Shown here: in pieces, positions 16,745 through 24,380 of the stretch
Position numbering within the stretch: position 1 is the stretch's first letter
Layout of the letters: every line of letters starts with the position of its first letter
Origin: an uncultured Elusimicrobiales bacterium
GTDB taxonomy: Bacteria > Elusimicrobiota > Elusimicrobia > Elusimicrobiales > Elusimicrobiaceae
NCBI GenBank assembly: GCA_944325225.1
Contig: CALUZQ010000012.1
Span: forward strand, 1 to 44,142
Length of the DNA: 44,142 bases
Reading direction: 5' to 3'
Notes under the pieces: model-generated
The model's database searches: none
What the model was told of the DNA's origin: nothing
The model's input: only the letters and a program-made list of their open reading frames with translations
Made by a program: the position numbers and the translations under genes

Positions 16745-18115
16745 TTATAAATCCCGTCCGGCGGGATCTTTCCCGTCAATCAGTCCTTCCTGGTTTTGAT
16801 GCCCTTCCAGTTCGGCCTTGTTTCGCAGCTTGCGGTGGTAAGTAATGGCAAAGCGGTGCACTTCATCGCGGATTTCCATCAGCAAATTAAGCGCCGGGTC
16901 GCCCATGGGCAGCTTGATGCTTTCCGCGGCGCCGGGCAGATAAATGCCTTCGTGGGTTTCCGCCAGCGAAATAAACGGAATATAGAGTCCGGCCCGGTCA
17001 AACGCGTTCATCGCGGCGGAAATTTGACTTTTGCCGCCGTCGAGCAAAATTAAATCCGGCGTTTGGGACGGATCGCGCTTAATCTGGCGCAGCCGGCGAT
17101 ATACGCTTTCTTCCATCATCGTAAAATCGCTGCCGCCCCGTTCCGGCAGTTTGGAGCGGATTTTAAAACGGCGGTAATGTTCGTGGTTTTTTTCCCCGTT
17201 GATGTAACACACCATACAGCCCACGGCTTCCCGCCCGAATAAATGAGAATTGTCAAACGCTTCAATATGCGCCGGCAGTTTGTGCATACCAATCACTTGC
17301 GCCAAGCGTTTTAATTTATCGGTATTTTCCATAGCGGTTGTGATTTGGTCGTCTTTAAAACGGCCCACAATTACCCGTTCCCGCATATGCGAAAGTGCCT
17401 GCAAAAAATTACGATACACCGCAGCTTGCTCGTATTCCATTTTTTCCGAATGTCGGTGCATCAGCAAGGAGATATTTTCCGTGATATTGCCAAAGTTGCC
17501 GTCTAAAAAATCAGCCATTCGTTGGGCAATTTGGCGGTAGTTTTCGTAAGAAATTTTACCGGCACAAGGCGCCGGGCACTGCCCGGTGTGGTAGTAAATA
17601 CAGGTATTAATTTTTCGCGCGTCCAAGGCCTTGTCGCGCGAAAAATTCCACTTGCACGGCCGAAGTGGCGCATATTTGCTTTTCCATAAGAAACGCATCA
17701 AGCTTTTGACCATGGAGGATTTGGGATACGGCCCGAAATATAAGTCTTTCCCGCGTACGACGCGGCGCGTCAGCTGCAGGCGGGGGTAGTCCTCCCCCAT
17801 GGTTAATTTGAGGTATGGATAACTTTTGCCGTCCTTGCCCAAGGAATTAAAAAACGGCTGATACTGCTTGATTAGTTTTTCCTCCAACACCAGAGCGTCG
17901 CGTTCGCTGGCGGTGGTAACATAATCAATTTTGGCAATCAACGGCAGCAAGCTGGGCAGTTTCCAGCCGCGGGAATAGAGGTTGGATTCCTGAAAATACT
18001 GTTTCACCCGGTCGGACAGGTTTTTCGCTTTTCCCACATACAAAATAACGCCCTCGCGGGAACGCATAATGTAAACACCGGGTTTATTTGGTAAAATATT
18101 AATTCGGGGATCCAT
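16745..18115 (-). CDS. uvrC: excinuclease subunit UvrC lacking the helix-hairpin-helix domain
   Basis: This 456-residue UvrC is short; the usual length is about 600. It has the GIY-YIG nuclease domain (about 11-90, YVGKAK), a Cys cluster (C154, C172, C180, C184), the UVR domain (about 214-248) that binds UvrB, and the RNase H-like nuclease with Asp288 (AFDNSH), Asp359 (LLDGGKSQ) and DEVHRFAITYHR (417-428). It stops there, so the C-terminal (HhH)2 DNA-binding domain is absent. The bases downstream (16744 to 16667) encode no HhH in any frame, so this is not a simple frameshift. TAGAAT (18122-18127) with an upstream TGT lies 6 nt before the ATG and there is no Shine-Dalgarno. Confidence 0.9.
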   Translation of the reverse strand: MDPRINILPNKPGVYIMRSREGVILYVGKAKNLSDRVKQYFQESNLYSRGWKLPSLLPLIAKIDYVTTASERDALVLEEKLIKQYQPFFNSLGKDGKSYPYLKLTMGEDYPRLQLTRRVVRGKDLYFGPYPKSSMVKSLMRFLWKSKYAPLRPCKWNFSRDKALDARKINTCIYYHTGQCPAPCAGKISYENYRQIAQRMADFLDGNFGNITENISLLMHRHSEKMEYEQAAVYRNFLQALSHMRERVIVGRFKDDQITTAMENTDKLKRLAQVIGMHKLPAHIEAFDNSHLFGREAVGCMVCYINGEKNHEHYRRFKIRSKLPERGGSDFTMMEESVYRRLRQIKRDPSQTPDLILLDGGKSQISAAMNAFDRAGLYIPFISLAETHEGIYLPGAAESIKLPMGDPALNLLMEIRDEVHRFAITYHRKLRNKAELEGHQNQEGLIDGKDPAGRDL

Positions 18116-18231
18116 TCTTTTATTCTAACATTTCCCGCACGGGTGCGCCGAATTGTTAAAAAAGAAGTTGACCCGGCCCCAATAAAAGGATAAAATATAA
18201 ATAACCGATTTTTCTATAGAGGAATTAGTAA

Positions 18232-18513
18232 ATGGCAAAATTAAAAACTGGTAGACACACGAGCGCCATCAAAGCGCAGCGCCAAGCCGAAAAGAGAACC
18301 TCCGCTAACAAAGGTCTCACGAAAAAAGTCCGCTTGGCCACCAAAGCCGTAGCCGCCTCCATTAAAACGAAAGCCGCTACGCTTAAAGAAGACTTGAAAA
18401 AAGCTGAATCTTGCATTGACAAGGCCGCCAAAAAGAGCGTTATGCACTGGAAAACGGCCGCCCGCAAGAAATCCCGCTTGGCCAAAGCCGCCAATAAAGC
18501 GGCCGCCAAATAA
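18232..18513 (+). CDS. rpsT: 30S ribosomal protein S20
   Basis: The 93-residue, very Lys/Ala-rich protein matches bS20: KTGRHTSAIKAQRQAEKRT at the start, then the helical middle and the K-S-RLAKAANKAA tail. It binds 16S rRNA. The AGAGGA Shine-Dalgarno lies 7 nt before the ATG. It is monocistronic with its own terminator, as is common for rpsT. TAAAAT-like -10 sequences occur at about 18190-18200. Confidence 0.95.
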   Translation: MAKLKTGRHTSAIKAQRQAEKRTSANKGLTKKVRLATKAVAASIKTKAATLKEDLKKAESCIDKAAKKSVMHWKTAARKKSRLAKAANKAAAK

Positions 18514-18527
18514 GCAGGCACCCATTT

Positions 18528-18558
18528 AAAAACCGCCCCTTATAGGGGCGGTTTTTTT
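18528..18558 (+). terminator. rpsT terminator
   Basis: ACCGCCCCT pairs with AGGGGCGGT around a short turn (stem 18532-18552), followed by T7. It is a typical Rho-independent terminator 20 nt after the rpsT stop. Confidence 0.9.
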
Positions 18559-18687
18559 ATTGCCCGTAATGGAACTCTATTTTTACACACATACGCCTTC
18601 CCTCGGAAACATTTCCCCCGGCCGGGCCGGCCCTTTTCTGTCTTTAGCCAGCAACTTATTGCCCTGCACGGTGCATTTCTGTCAAAT

Positions 18688-18721
18688 AAAAAGGCGTTCC
18701 CCCAACGGAGAACGCCTTTTT
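18688..18721. terminator. bidirectional terminator after the nucleoside transporter gene
   Basis: AAAAAGGCGTTC (18688-18699) pairs with GAACGCCTTTTT (18710-18721) around a 10-nt loop. It lies 16 nt beyond the stop of the minus-strand transporter and can act in both directions. Confidence 0.85.
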
Positions 18722-18737
18722 GCAAATTTGGCTTTGG

Positions 18738-20054
18738 TTATGCTTCCGGTACATGTTTGTACTGAAAGATGAAAGCGAACAAAATCGCTACCACCAGCGA
18801 GAATCCCGCAAACACAAACCACGATTCACTCCAGCCGGACATAATGGCTTTGGATACATCCGCCGGATAGACCGCCCCCGCCGGCAAAAAGCCGTGCGCG
18901 GCGGTATAAGCGTTGATATGGACATTTACCAGCTTGTTAATTACCCACTGGGCGCCCAGGGTACCAATCATCGCGCCGAAACCGTTGGTCATCAGCATAA
19001 ATACGCCCTGCGCGCTGGAGCGGATTTCCGGGTCGGTTTCTTTATCTACATACAGCGAACCGGACACATTGAAGAAATCAAACGCCACGCCATACACAAT
19101 CATAGAAAGCACCAACAGCACAATGCCCGACGCGGTGGACGGGTTCCCAATGCCAAAAAAACCGAAGCGGAGCACCCAGGCAAACATACTGATCAGCATC
19201 ACTTTCTTAATACCAAAGCGTTTTAAGAAGAACGGAATGAGCAAAATACAAAGCGTTTCAGACATTTGGGAAAGCGAAATCAGCGCATTGGCGTTATTGG
19301 CTCCCCAGGAACCGGCGAAACCGTCCAGCGAGTTGAAGCCGTTGATAAAGGGGTTCGCATAAGCGTTGGTAATCTGCAAAGACATTCCCAACAGCATAGA
19401 GAAAATAAAGAAAATCGCCATTTTCTTTTCTTTAAACAGCGTAAACGCTTTAAGCCCCAACGCTTCGGACAGGGATTTGGCTTTCGTTTCACAGGTAGGG
19501 CAGTGGGGCAGGGTAAAGCAATAAATCCCCAGCAAAATGCCCAACGCGCCGGAAAAATACCACTGCATATAAGTATTTTGGAACCCGGTAAAGTTGGAGG
19601 TCAGCATCGCGCAGATAAAACCGACCGTCCCAAACACGCGGATAGGCGGAAACACGGAAACAGTATTAAAATTATGTTGGCGCAAAACGGTGTAAGCGAC
19701 GGAATTGGAAAGCGCGATGGTAGGCATATAAAAGGCCACGCTGAACAAATACATACCAAACACCGCGGCAAAGCTGACCTGCGGCAAAGAACCGAAATAC
19801 GCCGCCGCACCCATACCGACCGCCGCCAGCAAATGACAAATGCCCAGCAGCTTCTGCGCAGGCACCCAGCGGTCCGCCACAATGCCGATGATTGCCGGCA
19901 TAAAAAGCGACACAAAACCTTGTGCCGCATAAAACCAACCAATTTTCTCCGCCAAGCCGGCTCCGGCCAGGAAAGTACCCATAGAAGTAAGGTACGCCCC
20001 CCAGACGGCAAACTGGAGAAAGTTCATCACGGTCAAACGAATTTTAATTTTCAT
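18738..20054 (-). CDS. NupG-like nucleoside:H+ symporter (MFS)
   Basis: The 438-residue, 12-helix inner-membrane transporter is clearly similar to E. coli NupG/XapB. Shared strings include FLQFAVWGAYLTS near the start, MPAIIGIVADRWV, PPIRVFGTVGFI, KMAIFFIFSMLLGM-LQITN, the SQMSETLCILLIPFFLKRFGIK segment, LVLSMIVYGVAFDFFNVSG and SSAQGVFMLMTNGFG. It would import nucleosides with protons, feeding salvage or fermentation of pentoses. No clear Shine-Dalgarno precedes the ATG. It is a single gene facing yajQ divergently. Confidence 0.9.
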   Translation of the reverse strand: MKIKIRLTVMNFLQFAVWGAYLTSMGTFLAGAGLAEKIGWFYAAQGFVSLFMPAIIGIVADRWVPAQKLLGICHLLAAVGMGAAAYFGSLPQVSFAAVFGMYLFSVAFYMPTIALSNSVAYTVLRQHNFNTVSVFPPIRVFGTVGFICAMLTSNFTGFQNTYMQWYFSGALGILLGIYCFTLPHCPTCETKAKSLSEALGLKAFTLFKEKKMAIFFIFSMLLGMSLQITNAYANPFINGFNSLDGFAGSWGANNANALISLSQMSETLCILLIPFFLKRFGIKKVMLISMFAWVLRFGFFGIGNPSTASGIVLLVLSMIVYGVAFDFFNVSGSLYVDKETDPEIRSSAQGVFMLMTNGFGAMIGTLGAQWVINKLVNVHINAYTAAHGFLPAGAVYPADVSKAIMSGWSESWFVFAGFSLVVAILFAFIFQYKHVPEA

Positions 20055-20164
20055 AAGCGAAATACCGCCGGAAACCCGGCGCCGACGAACGAGTCAACCT
20101 CCGTAAGATGGACGGAATTTCTTGCTGCTTCCGCCCGCTGATAAAATCATTGTACAAAAAAAGA

Positions 20165-20170
20165 TATAAT
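20165..20170 (+). promoter_or_regulatory. probable -10 box of yajQ
   Basis: A perfect TATAAT lies 43 nt before the yajQ ATG, which leaves a normal leader with GGAGG. No good -35 box is found at 16-18 bp (a TTGTACA at 20150-20156 is only 9 nt away). Confidence 0.45.
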
Positions 20171-20213
20171 ATAGAAAATAAATCGGCTCCGCCGGCTGTG
20201 GAGGTTTTTATAT

Positions 20214-20708
20214 ATGGCAGATTACAGCTTTGATATCGTTTCCAAAGTGGACTTAAATGTAATTTCCGAGGCCGTTACCGCCGCCAACAAAGAAATTACC
20301 AACCGCTACGATTTTAAAGGCAGCAATTCCAGCATAGAGTTAAATCAAAAAGACAATGAACTCAAACTGGCTTCCAGCGATGAATACAAAGTAAACACCC
20401 TGCGGGATATTATTTTCACCCGTATTGCCAAGCGGGGTATTCCGCTTAAAAATATGCTCCCGCAAAAGATTGAAGCCGCCTTGGGCGGAAACGCCAAACA
20501 GACGGTTAAAATTCAGCAGGGCATTCCGTCCGACAAAGCCAAAGAAATTTCCAAGGCCATCAAGGACGCTAAGCTGAAAGTTTCCGCTTCTATCCAGGGG
20601 GATCAGCTGCGGGTATCGTCCAAATCCAAAGACGAACTGCAAAACACCATGGCCCTGTTAAGAGCCAAAGACTTCGGCGTAGAACTTCAATTCACCAATT
20701 ACAGATAA
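20214..20708 (+). CDS. yajQ: YajQ family nucleotide-binding protein
   Basis: The 164-residue product matches the YajQ/UPF0234 family across its whole length: SFDIVSKVDLNVISEAV at the start, the EITNRYDFKGS segment, the IAKRGIPLKN stretch and the ALLRAKDFGVELQFTNYR end. Family members have two RNP-like folds, bind nucleic acid or nucleotides, and in Xanthomonas bind cyclic di-GMP. The role here is unknown. GGAGG lies 10 nt before the ATG. It is followed after 1 nt by the TPR protein gene. Confidence 0.93.
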   Translation: MADYSFDIVSKVDLNVISEAVTAANKEITNRYDFKGSNSSIELNQKDNELKLASSDEYKVNTLRDIIFTRIAKRGIPLKNMLPQKIEAALGGNAKQTVKIQQGIPSDKAKEISKAIKDAKLKVSASIQGDQLRVSSKSKDELQNTMALLRAKDFGVELQFTNYR

Positions 20709-20709
20709 T

Positions 20710-21969
20710 ATGAATAAATTTCTATACACTTTCTTGGCGGTTTTTATCGCCGCACCCTGCGTCTGCGCGGCGGACGCGGCCGCTTCGTTGGATTTTTACA
20801 AGAAGCAAGCCCTCACTCTTTCGGCCCAGCCCAGCCGCGAAGAACGCGCGTTCGCCAAAACCTTGGCGGACGGGCTCGGCACCTGGACCAAGCAAAACGC
20901 TAAACAGCCCGCCGCGGCCGATGCCCTTTTGCTGCAGGCGCGTTTGTATGTGCGCGCTCAAGATAACGACCGCGCCTTGATTACACTTTTTAAACTGCGC
21001 AAAATGTATCCCCAGGTGGATATGGCGTTACTCAACCCGCTCATGGCCGACGCTATTATGGCCGTCAACGCCAAAAACCGGGACCTGGCCACGAAGCTGT
21101 TTGCCATGGCCCCCGGGACAGACGCAAAAACCCCCGCCCAGCGCCAAGCGCAGGCCCTGTATGCCCTTTCCAAACTGCCCGGGCGCACCTTATACGAACC
21201 GGCCGCTCAGGCATTTGAAGAATTTTTCCTGGCCTATCCCAACTATGAATCCGCCGACATTGTAGAACTGTGGTACGGTGATTTGCACCGCATTCACGAA
21301 AATTATCTGGCGGCTATTTCGCAGTATAAAAAAGCTGGGGAACTGTATCCCAAAACGCCGTACCGCGCAGCCAGCTTGCGTTTAATCGGCGATATTTATG
21401 CCGACAACCTAAAAGATACCGCCAATGCGATGGGCACCTATACGCAGGTGTTGCGGGAATTTCCGGCTTCATCGGAAACGGGCGTCGTCTATAAACACAT
21501 GGCTATCCTGGACGAAAATAACAAACAATACGACAGCGCGCTTATTAATTACGGCAAAGCCATTGAACTCTTGGGCACCACACCGACCGCTTACGAAGCA
21601 TACCAGGGAAAAGCCGATGTATATGCAAAAACGAAAAACTATACCGACGCTTACAATACCCTGCTCCAAACAGCCGTTGTATTTAACAGCGACGAACAAA
21701 AATCCACCGAGTCCCTGCTGAAAGCGGCGGATATCGCCCGCAAAAAAATGCGCGATCAAACCCGCTATATCCAAGCGCTGGAAAAAGCGCTCCTGGCGCA
21801 CCCCAAAGGCCCCAAAGCCCCGCAGCTTATGTATGATTTGGGCCGCGCTTACGAACAGCAAAACCGCAACGCGCAAGCCATTGAAATCTATAAAAAGCTG
21901 ATTATCAACCACCCGACGGACCGCCTGGCCGACAGCGCCCAGAGCCGCCTGTCGCGCTTGGAAAAATAA
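20710..21969 (+). CDS. secreted TPR-repeat protein
   Basis: The 419-residue product has a signal peptide (about 1-20, ending CVCA/ADA), so it is periplasmic. The Cys is not in a proper lipobox. The rest is helical, with several TPR-like units of 34-40 residues: AISQYKKAGELYPKTPYRAASL, the AMGTYTQVLREFP unit, the ALINYGKAIELLG unit and a C-terminal AIEIYKKLIINHPTDRLADSA unit. Such proteins are scaffolds for envelope complexes (YbgF/CpoB- or BamD-like), but no particular partner is shown. The ATG follows the yajQ stop by 1 nt, which implies coupling. A strong terminator follows. Confidence 0.85.
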   Translation: MNKFLYTFLAVFIAAPCVCAADAAASLDFYKKQALTLSAQPSREERAFAKTLADGLGTWTKQNAKQPAAADALLLQARLYVRAQDNDRALITLFKLRKMYPQVDMALLNPLMADAIMAVNAKNRDLATKLFAMAPGTDAKTPAQRQAQALYALSKLPGRTLYEPAAQAFEEFFLAYPNYESADIVELWYGDLHRIHENYLAAISQYKKAGELYPKTPYRAASLRLIGDIYADNLKDTANAMGTYTQVLREFPASSETGVVYKHMAILDENNKQYDSALINYGKAIELLGTTPTAYEAYQGKADVYAKTKNYTDAYNTLLQTAVVFNSDEQKSTESLLKAADIARKKMRDQTRYIQALEKALLAHPKGPKAPQLMYDLGRAYEQQNRNAQAIEIYKKLIINHPTDRLADSAQSRLSRLEK

Positions 21970-21986
21970 GTTTTTGCTAGTGAAAC

Positions 21987-22021
21987 TAAAAAACCCCAGC
22001 TTATTAAAGCCGGGGTTTTTT
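21987..22021. terminator. bidirectional terminator between the TPR gene and pilin D
   Basis: AAAAAACCCC-A-GCTT pairs with AAGC-C-GGGGTTTTTT around a short AT loop. It serves the TPR gene on the plus strand and probably the convergent pilin gene on the minus strand. Confidence 0.85.
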
Positions 22022-22023
22022 AA

Positions 22024-22578
22024 TTATTCCACCGTAACCCAAGGAATTTTATAAACAGCCGACCCTTTATGGGTTTGAACCGGCTCACTGGATAGATAGC
22101 GGCATTCTTTTTCTCGCCCCATACAAAAAAGATTTCCAGGTTCAGCGCCCAGTCCACTGGCTGTGGACGGATTTAACGGCATAAATAATTGCGGAAAATC
22201 CGTACTCGCCGGAAAATAAATTCCGCCGCCGCCAGAATTTAATTTTAAATCCGAAGAGAGTGTTACCTGGCTGTCGCAATATATTCCAAATTCATACCTC
22301 ACATAATCAGAATATTCAATTCCCGCTAAATCGGCAAAAGCTCCTAAATCCAAACAGATTGCTGTTCCCCCATTTAAAATAAATAAATCCCGTCCTTTTT
22401 TAAAGGCCTTTAGCATAGGAAGCCGCTTCATTAGTTTACTCTTCATAACGGCCTTCTCATACTGTGGAAGAGCCACCGCCGCCAAAATACCAATAATTAA
22501 AACGGCCACTAACAGCTCTATTAGCGTAAATCCGGCGTTTTTAACGCCGGGGAATGTTTTTTGATAATTTTTGCTCAT
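22024..22578 (-). CDS. type IV pilin-like protein (copy D)
   Basis: The product has 184 residues from the ATG. A 16-residue leader ends in Gly before FTLIELL, followed by the same hydrophobic helix as copy C (VLIIGILAAVALPQY). The globular part differs (CLDLGAF, IYCDSQ, LFCMGREKECRYLS), with four Cys that could pair. DNA identity with the 7877-8386 gene is high, including silent sites, over the promoter and about the first 40 codons, then drops sharply. An in-frame TTG at 22584 precedes the ATG. No Shine-Dalgarno is seen. It is likely a pilus subunit or minor pilin processed by a PilD-type peptidase that is not in this window. Confidence 0.88.
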   Translation of the reverse strand: MSKNYQKTFPGVKNAGFTLIELLVAVLIIGILAAVALPQYEKAVMKSKLMKRLPMLKAFKKGRDLFILNGGTAICLDLGAFADLAGIEYSDYVRYEFGIYCDSQVTLSSDLKLNSGGGGIYFPASTDFPQLFMPLNPSTASGLGAEPGNLFCMGREKECRYLSSEPVQTHKGSAVYKIPWVTVE

Positions 22579-22584
22579 ACGCAA

Positions 22585-22628
22585 AATTTATCAAAAAAAA
22601 AAAACGAGTCAAGCCCAGGGGCTGGGCT
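22585..22628 (-). promoter_or_regulatory. pilin promoter module, copy D (poly-T spacer and palindrome)
   Basis: TTGACT (22607-22612), a 16-nt spacer holding T12 (22593-22604) and TAAATT (22585-22590) lie 6 nt before the pilin ATG. The palindrome AGCCCAG-GGG-CTGGGCT (22612-22628) shares one base with the -35 box. It could be an operator. The distance to the T run (7 nt past the stem) makes it a poor terminator. Confidence 0.6.
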
Positions 22629-22640
22629 CCCCACTCCAGG

Positions 22641-22670
22641 CCCGTTCGTGCAACTCGCTTGGGCCACACT
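22641..22670 (-). repeat. 30-bp dispersed repeat R, copy D
   Basis: This is CCCGTT, a variable stretch, CAACTCG, CTTGG and GCCACACT, the same pattern as the copies at 110-139 and 1643-1892. It lies about 30 nt upstream of the -35 box of the pilin promoter, as at copy A. A CCTTCCAG motif follows at about 22702, as also seen beyond the other copies. Confidence 0.6.
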
Positions 22671-22771
22671 GTTTCGCACTGTCGCGCTTTATCACAACGA
22701 TCCCTTCCAGCCAGCGGGTTCAAAGCTTGCAATATCCCCTTTAATCCGTTGTTTCGCAAACAGATCAACAG

Positions 22772-22806
22772 AAAACGGGCGGACCCGTTAACGAGTCCGC
22801 CCGTTT
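22772..22806 (-). terminator. terminator of the long minus-strand gene run
   Basis: ACGGGCGGAC-C/T-CGTTAACG-G/A-GTCCGCCCGT forms a long near-perfect stem, followed on the minus strand by TTTTC. It lies 20 nt beyond the SEC-C protein stop and so ends the run that begins at lpd. Confidence 0.75.
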
Positions 22807-22826
22807 AAATTCCGCTTATAAACGCT

Positions 22827-23225
22827 CTATTTCCCGGCGCCGCAGCATTTTTTATACTTCTTGCCGCTGCCGCACGGGCACGGGTCGTTGCGCCCAATTT
22901 TAGGGCCTTCGTGCACCACGGTTTCCACCTTGGCGGCCGTACCGCCGCCAGCTTCGGCCCGCAGTTCCGCTTCGTGGGCTTTCATCCACTTTTTCATTTG
23001 GCGGATACTTTTAAAGTCCACCCCGTCTTTTTCCATGCGTTTGGCAATATCAATAAAGCGTTTCTTAATGGCCGGATCTTTGAGTTTGCCTTTAATCATC
23101 TCCGGCAGAGAATCAATCTCCCGCTCCAAGCGTTCTTCTATAGATTCTTTTTTACCGGAAGCAGCCGGCGCGCCTTGAGCGGCAGATTCCGCTGCTTCTT
23201 CTTTTTTCTTAAACGGATTCCACAT
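22827..23225 (-). CDS. SEC-C zinc-motif protein
   Basis: The 132-residue product begins [10 protein letters not shown], has a charged, probably helical middle (about 25-95) and ends in a SEC-C motif, [18 protein letters not shown], in which C-x-C and C-C bind zinc. This motif is known from the SecA C terminus, where it contacts SecB and the ribosome, but it also ends many unrelated small proteins, and no SecA motor is present here. AAGGAG lies 9 nt before the ATG. It is the last gene of the minus-strand run, 15 nt after a P-loop ATPase. The function is unknown. Confidence 0.85.
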   Translation of the reverse strand: MWNPFKKKEEAAESAAQGAPAASGKKESIEERLEREIDSLPEMIKGKLKDPAIKKRFIDIAKRMEKDGVDFKSIRQMKKWMKAHEAELRAEAGGGTAAKVETVVHEGPKIGRNDPCPCGSGKKYKKCCGAGK

Positions 23226-23240
23226 ACAAATACAACTCCT

Positions 23241-23807
23241 TTATTCTTCGGAAATAAGTTTTTCTACAAAATTTTTGATGATTTCCGCCTTCTCAAAGTA
23301 ATGTTTCTCCCGCGGAACCACCAAACGGTTGGGGTGCTTTTCCCAAATTTTTAAAATTTTATCATCAATTTCAAAGGCCTGCTGTAAGTTTTCGGTGCGA
23401 ACATTCGTGGCCTGATAAAAATCCTTCTCGGGCGGAGGAGAAAGATGAATGACCGCATCGTAACGGGCCAATTCCGCCTCCAGCGAGCTGTGCATAGACG
23501 CAAAGAAATTCTCCGGTCCGTACGGCCAATACACAGCCCCGTCAATGGAACCGCGGTCGCACACCATTACTTTGGCGTTAGAAGTAACTTCCGCCAAATG
23601 TTCCAGTTGGTGCACCGTATAGAAAATGATATTTTGGGCGTGTTCAATATGAACGGGGCTGTTGTCCTTACGCGGAAAACCGCCGCTGTAAATCAGCGTA
23701 GCGGCTTCCTGCACGAGGGCAATTTTATTGCCGAAGGTTTCTTTCAAAATAGAAAGAGCCGTGGTTTTGCCGCCGCTGGGGCCGCCGGTTAAAACGATTT
23801 TTTTCAT
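23241..23807 (-). CDS. AAA_28-type P-loop NTPase (tandem paralogue 1)
   Basis: The 188-residue product is one P-loop domain: Walker A GGPSGGKTT (8-16), QEAATLIYSGGFPR, an acidic Walker B-like CDRGSIDGAVYWP, and a C-terminal KILKIWEKHPNRLVV segment. This layout fits the AAA_28 family, which includes the NadR kinase-like and TTD14-like NTPases. A small-molecule kinase or a GTP/ATP switch is possible. It is about two-thirds identical by eye to the gene just upstream. AAAGGA lies before the ATG inside the end of that gene, with its TAG 4 nt earlier, so translation is coupled. No substrate can be named. Confidence 0.82.
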   Translation of the reverse strand: MKKIVLTGGPSGGKTTALSILKETFGNKIALVQEAATLIYSGGFPRKDNSPVHIEHAQNIIFYTVHQLEHLAEVTSNAKVMVCDRGSIDGAVYWPYGPENFFASMHSSLEAELARYDAVIHLSPPPEKDFYQATNVRTENLQQAFEIDDKILKIWEKHPNRLVVPREKHYFEKAEIIKNFVEKLISEE

Positions 23808-23810
23808 AAG

Positions 23811-24380
23811 CTATCCTTTAATGATTTTTTCTACAAAATTCTTAATCACTTCCGCTTTTTCAAAGAAGTGTTCCGTGCCGCCCACCACCAGGCGATTGGG
23901 GTGTTTTTCCCAAATTTTCAAGATTTTGCGGTCAATTTCAAACGCTTGCTGCAAACTCTCGGTGCGGACATGGGTGGACTGGTAAAACGCCGGATTGGAC
24001 GGCGGCGAAAGATGCAGCACCGCATCGTAACGCGCCAATTCCGCTTCCAGCGAAGTACCCATTTTAGCAAAGAAATCTTCCACTCCGCCCGGCCAATATA
24101 CCGCCGCATCTACGGTGCCGCGGTCACACACGATAAGCGGCGCGTCGGAAGATTCTTCCGCCAGTGCTTCCATTTCGCGCGTGGCGTAAAAAATAATCTG
24201 CTGGGCGGCTTCAATATGGGGGCGGCTGTTATCCTGCCGCGGAAACCCGCCGCTGAAAATCATTGTCGCGGCTTCCCGCACCAGCTCCACTTTCGGCCCG
24301 AAAGTTTCTTTCAAGATGGAAAGAGCGGTGGTTTTGCCGCTGTTGGGCCCTCCGGTAAGCGCTATTTTCTTATGCTTCAT
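23811..24380 (-). CDS. AAA_28-type P-loop NTPase (tandem paralogue 2)
   Basis: The 189-residue product has Walker A GGPNSGKTT, REAATMIFSGGFPR, CDRGTVDAAVYWP and the same KILKIWEKHPNRLVV end as its neighbour. The start is the ATG at 24380, with GGAGG 6 nt upstream. A longer reading from 24410 adds only ten residues and has no ribosome-binding site. It overlaps the end of the M23 peptidase gene by 11 bp. The two paralogues clearly arose by local duplication and both keep the nucleotide-binding residues, so both should be active. Confidence 0.82.
   Translation of the reverse strand: MKHKKIALTGGPNSGKTTALSILKETFGPKVELVREAATMIFSGGFPRQDNSRPHIEAAQQIIFYATREMEALAEESSDAPLIVCDRGTVDAAVYWPGGVEDFFAKMGTSLEAELARYDAVLHLSPPSNPAFYQSTHVRTESLQQAFEIDRKILKIWEKHPNRLVVGGTEHFFEKAEVIKNFVEKIIKG

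Noticed and set aside
20086-20111. TTGACTCG string upstream of the NupG-like gene, similar to the pilin -35 box
   Set aside because: There is no T run and no -10 box at a suitable distance, so it is likely chance.
19266-20141. Plus-strand open frame of 291 codons, rich in Arg, His and Gln
   Set aside because: It is antisense to the NupG-like transporter, and its composition is typical of a shadow of a membrane-protein gene.
22827-23225. SecA fragment
   Set aside because: Only the C-terminal zinc motif is shared. The gene has its own start site and no motor domain or decay.
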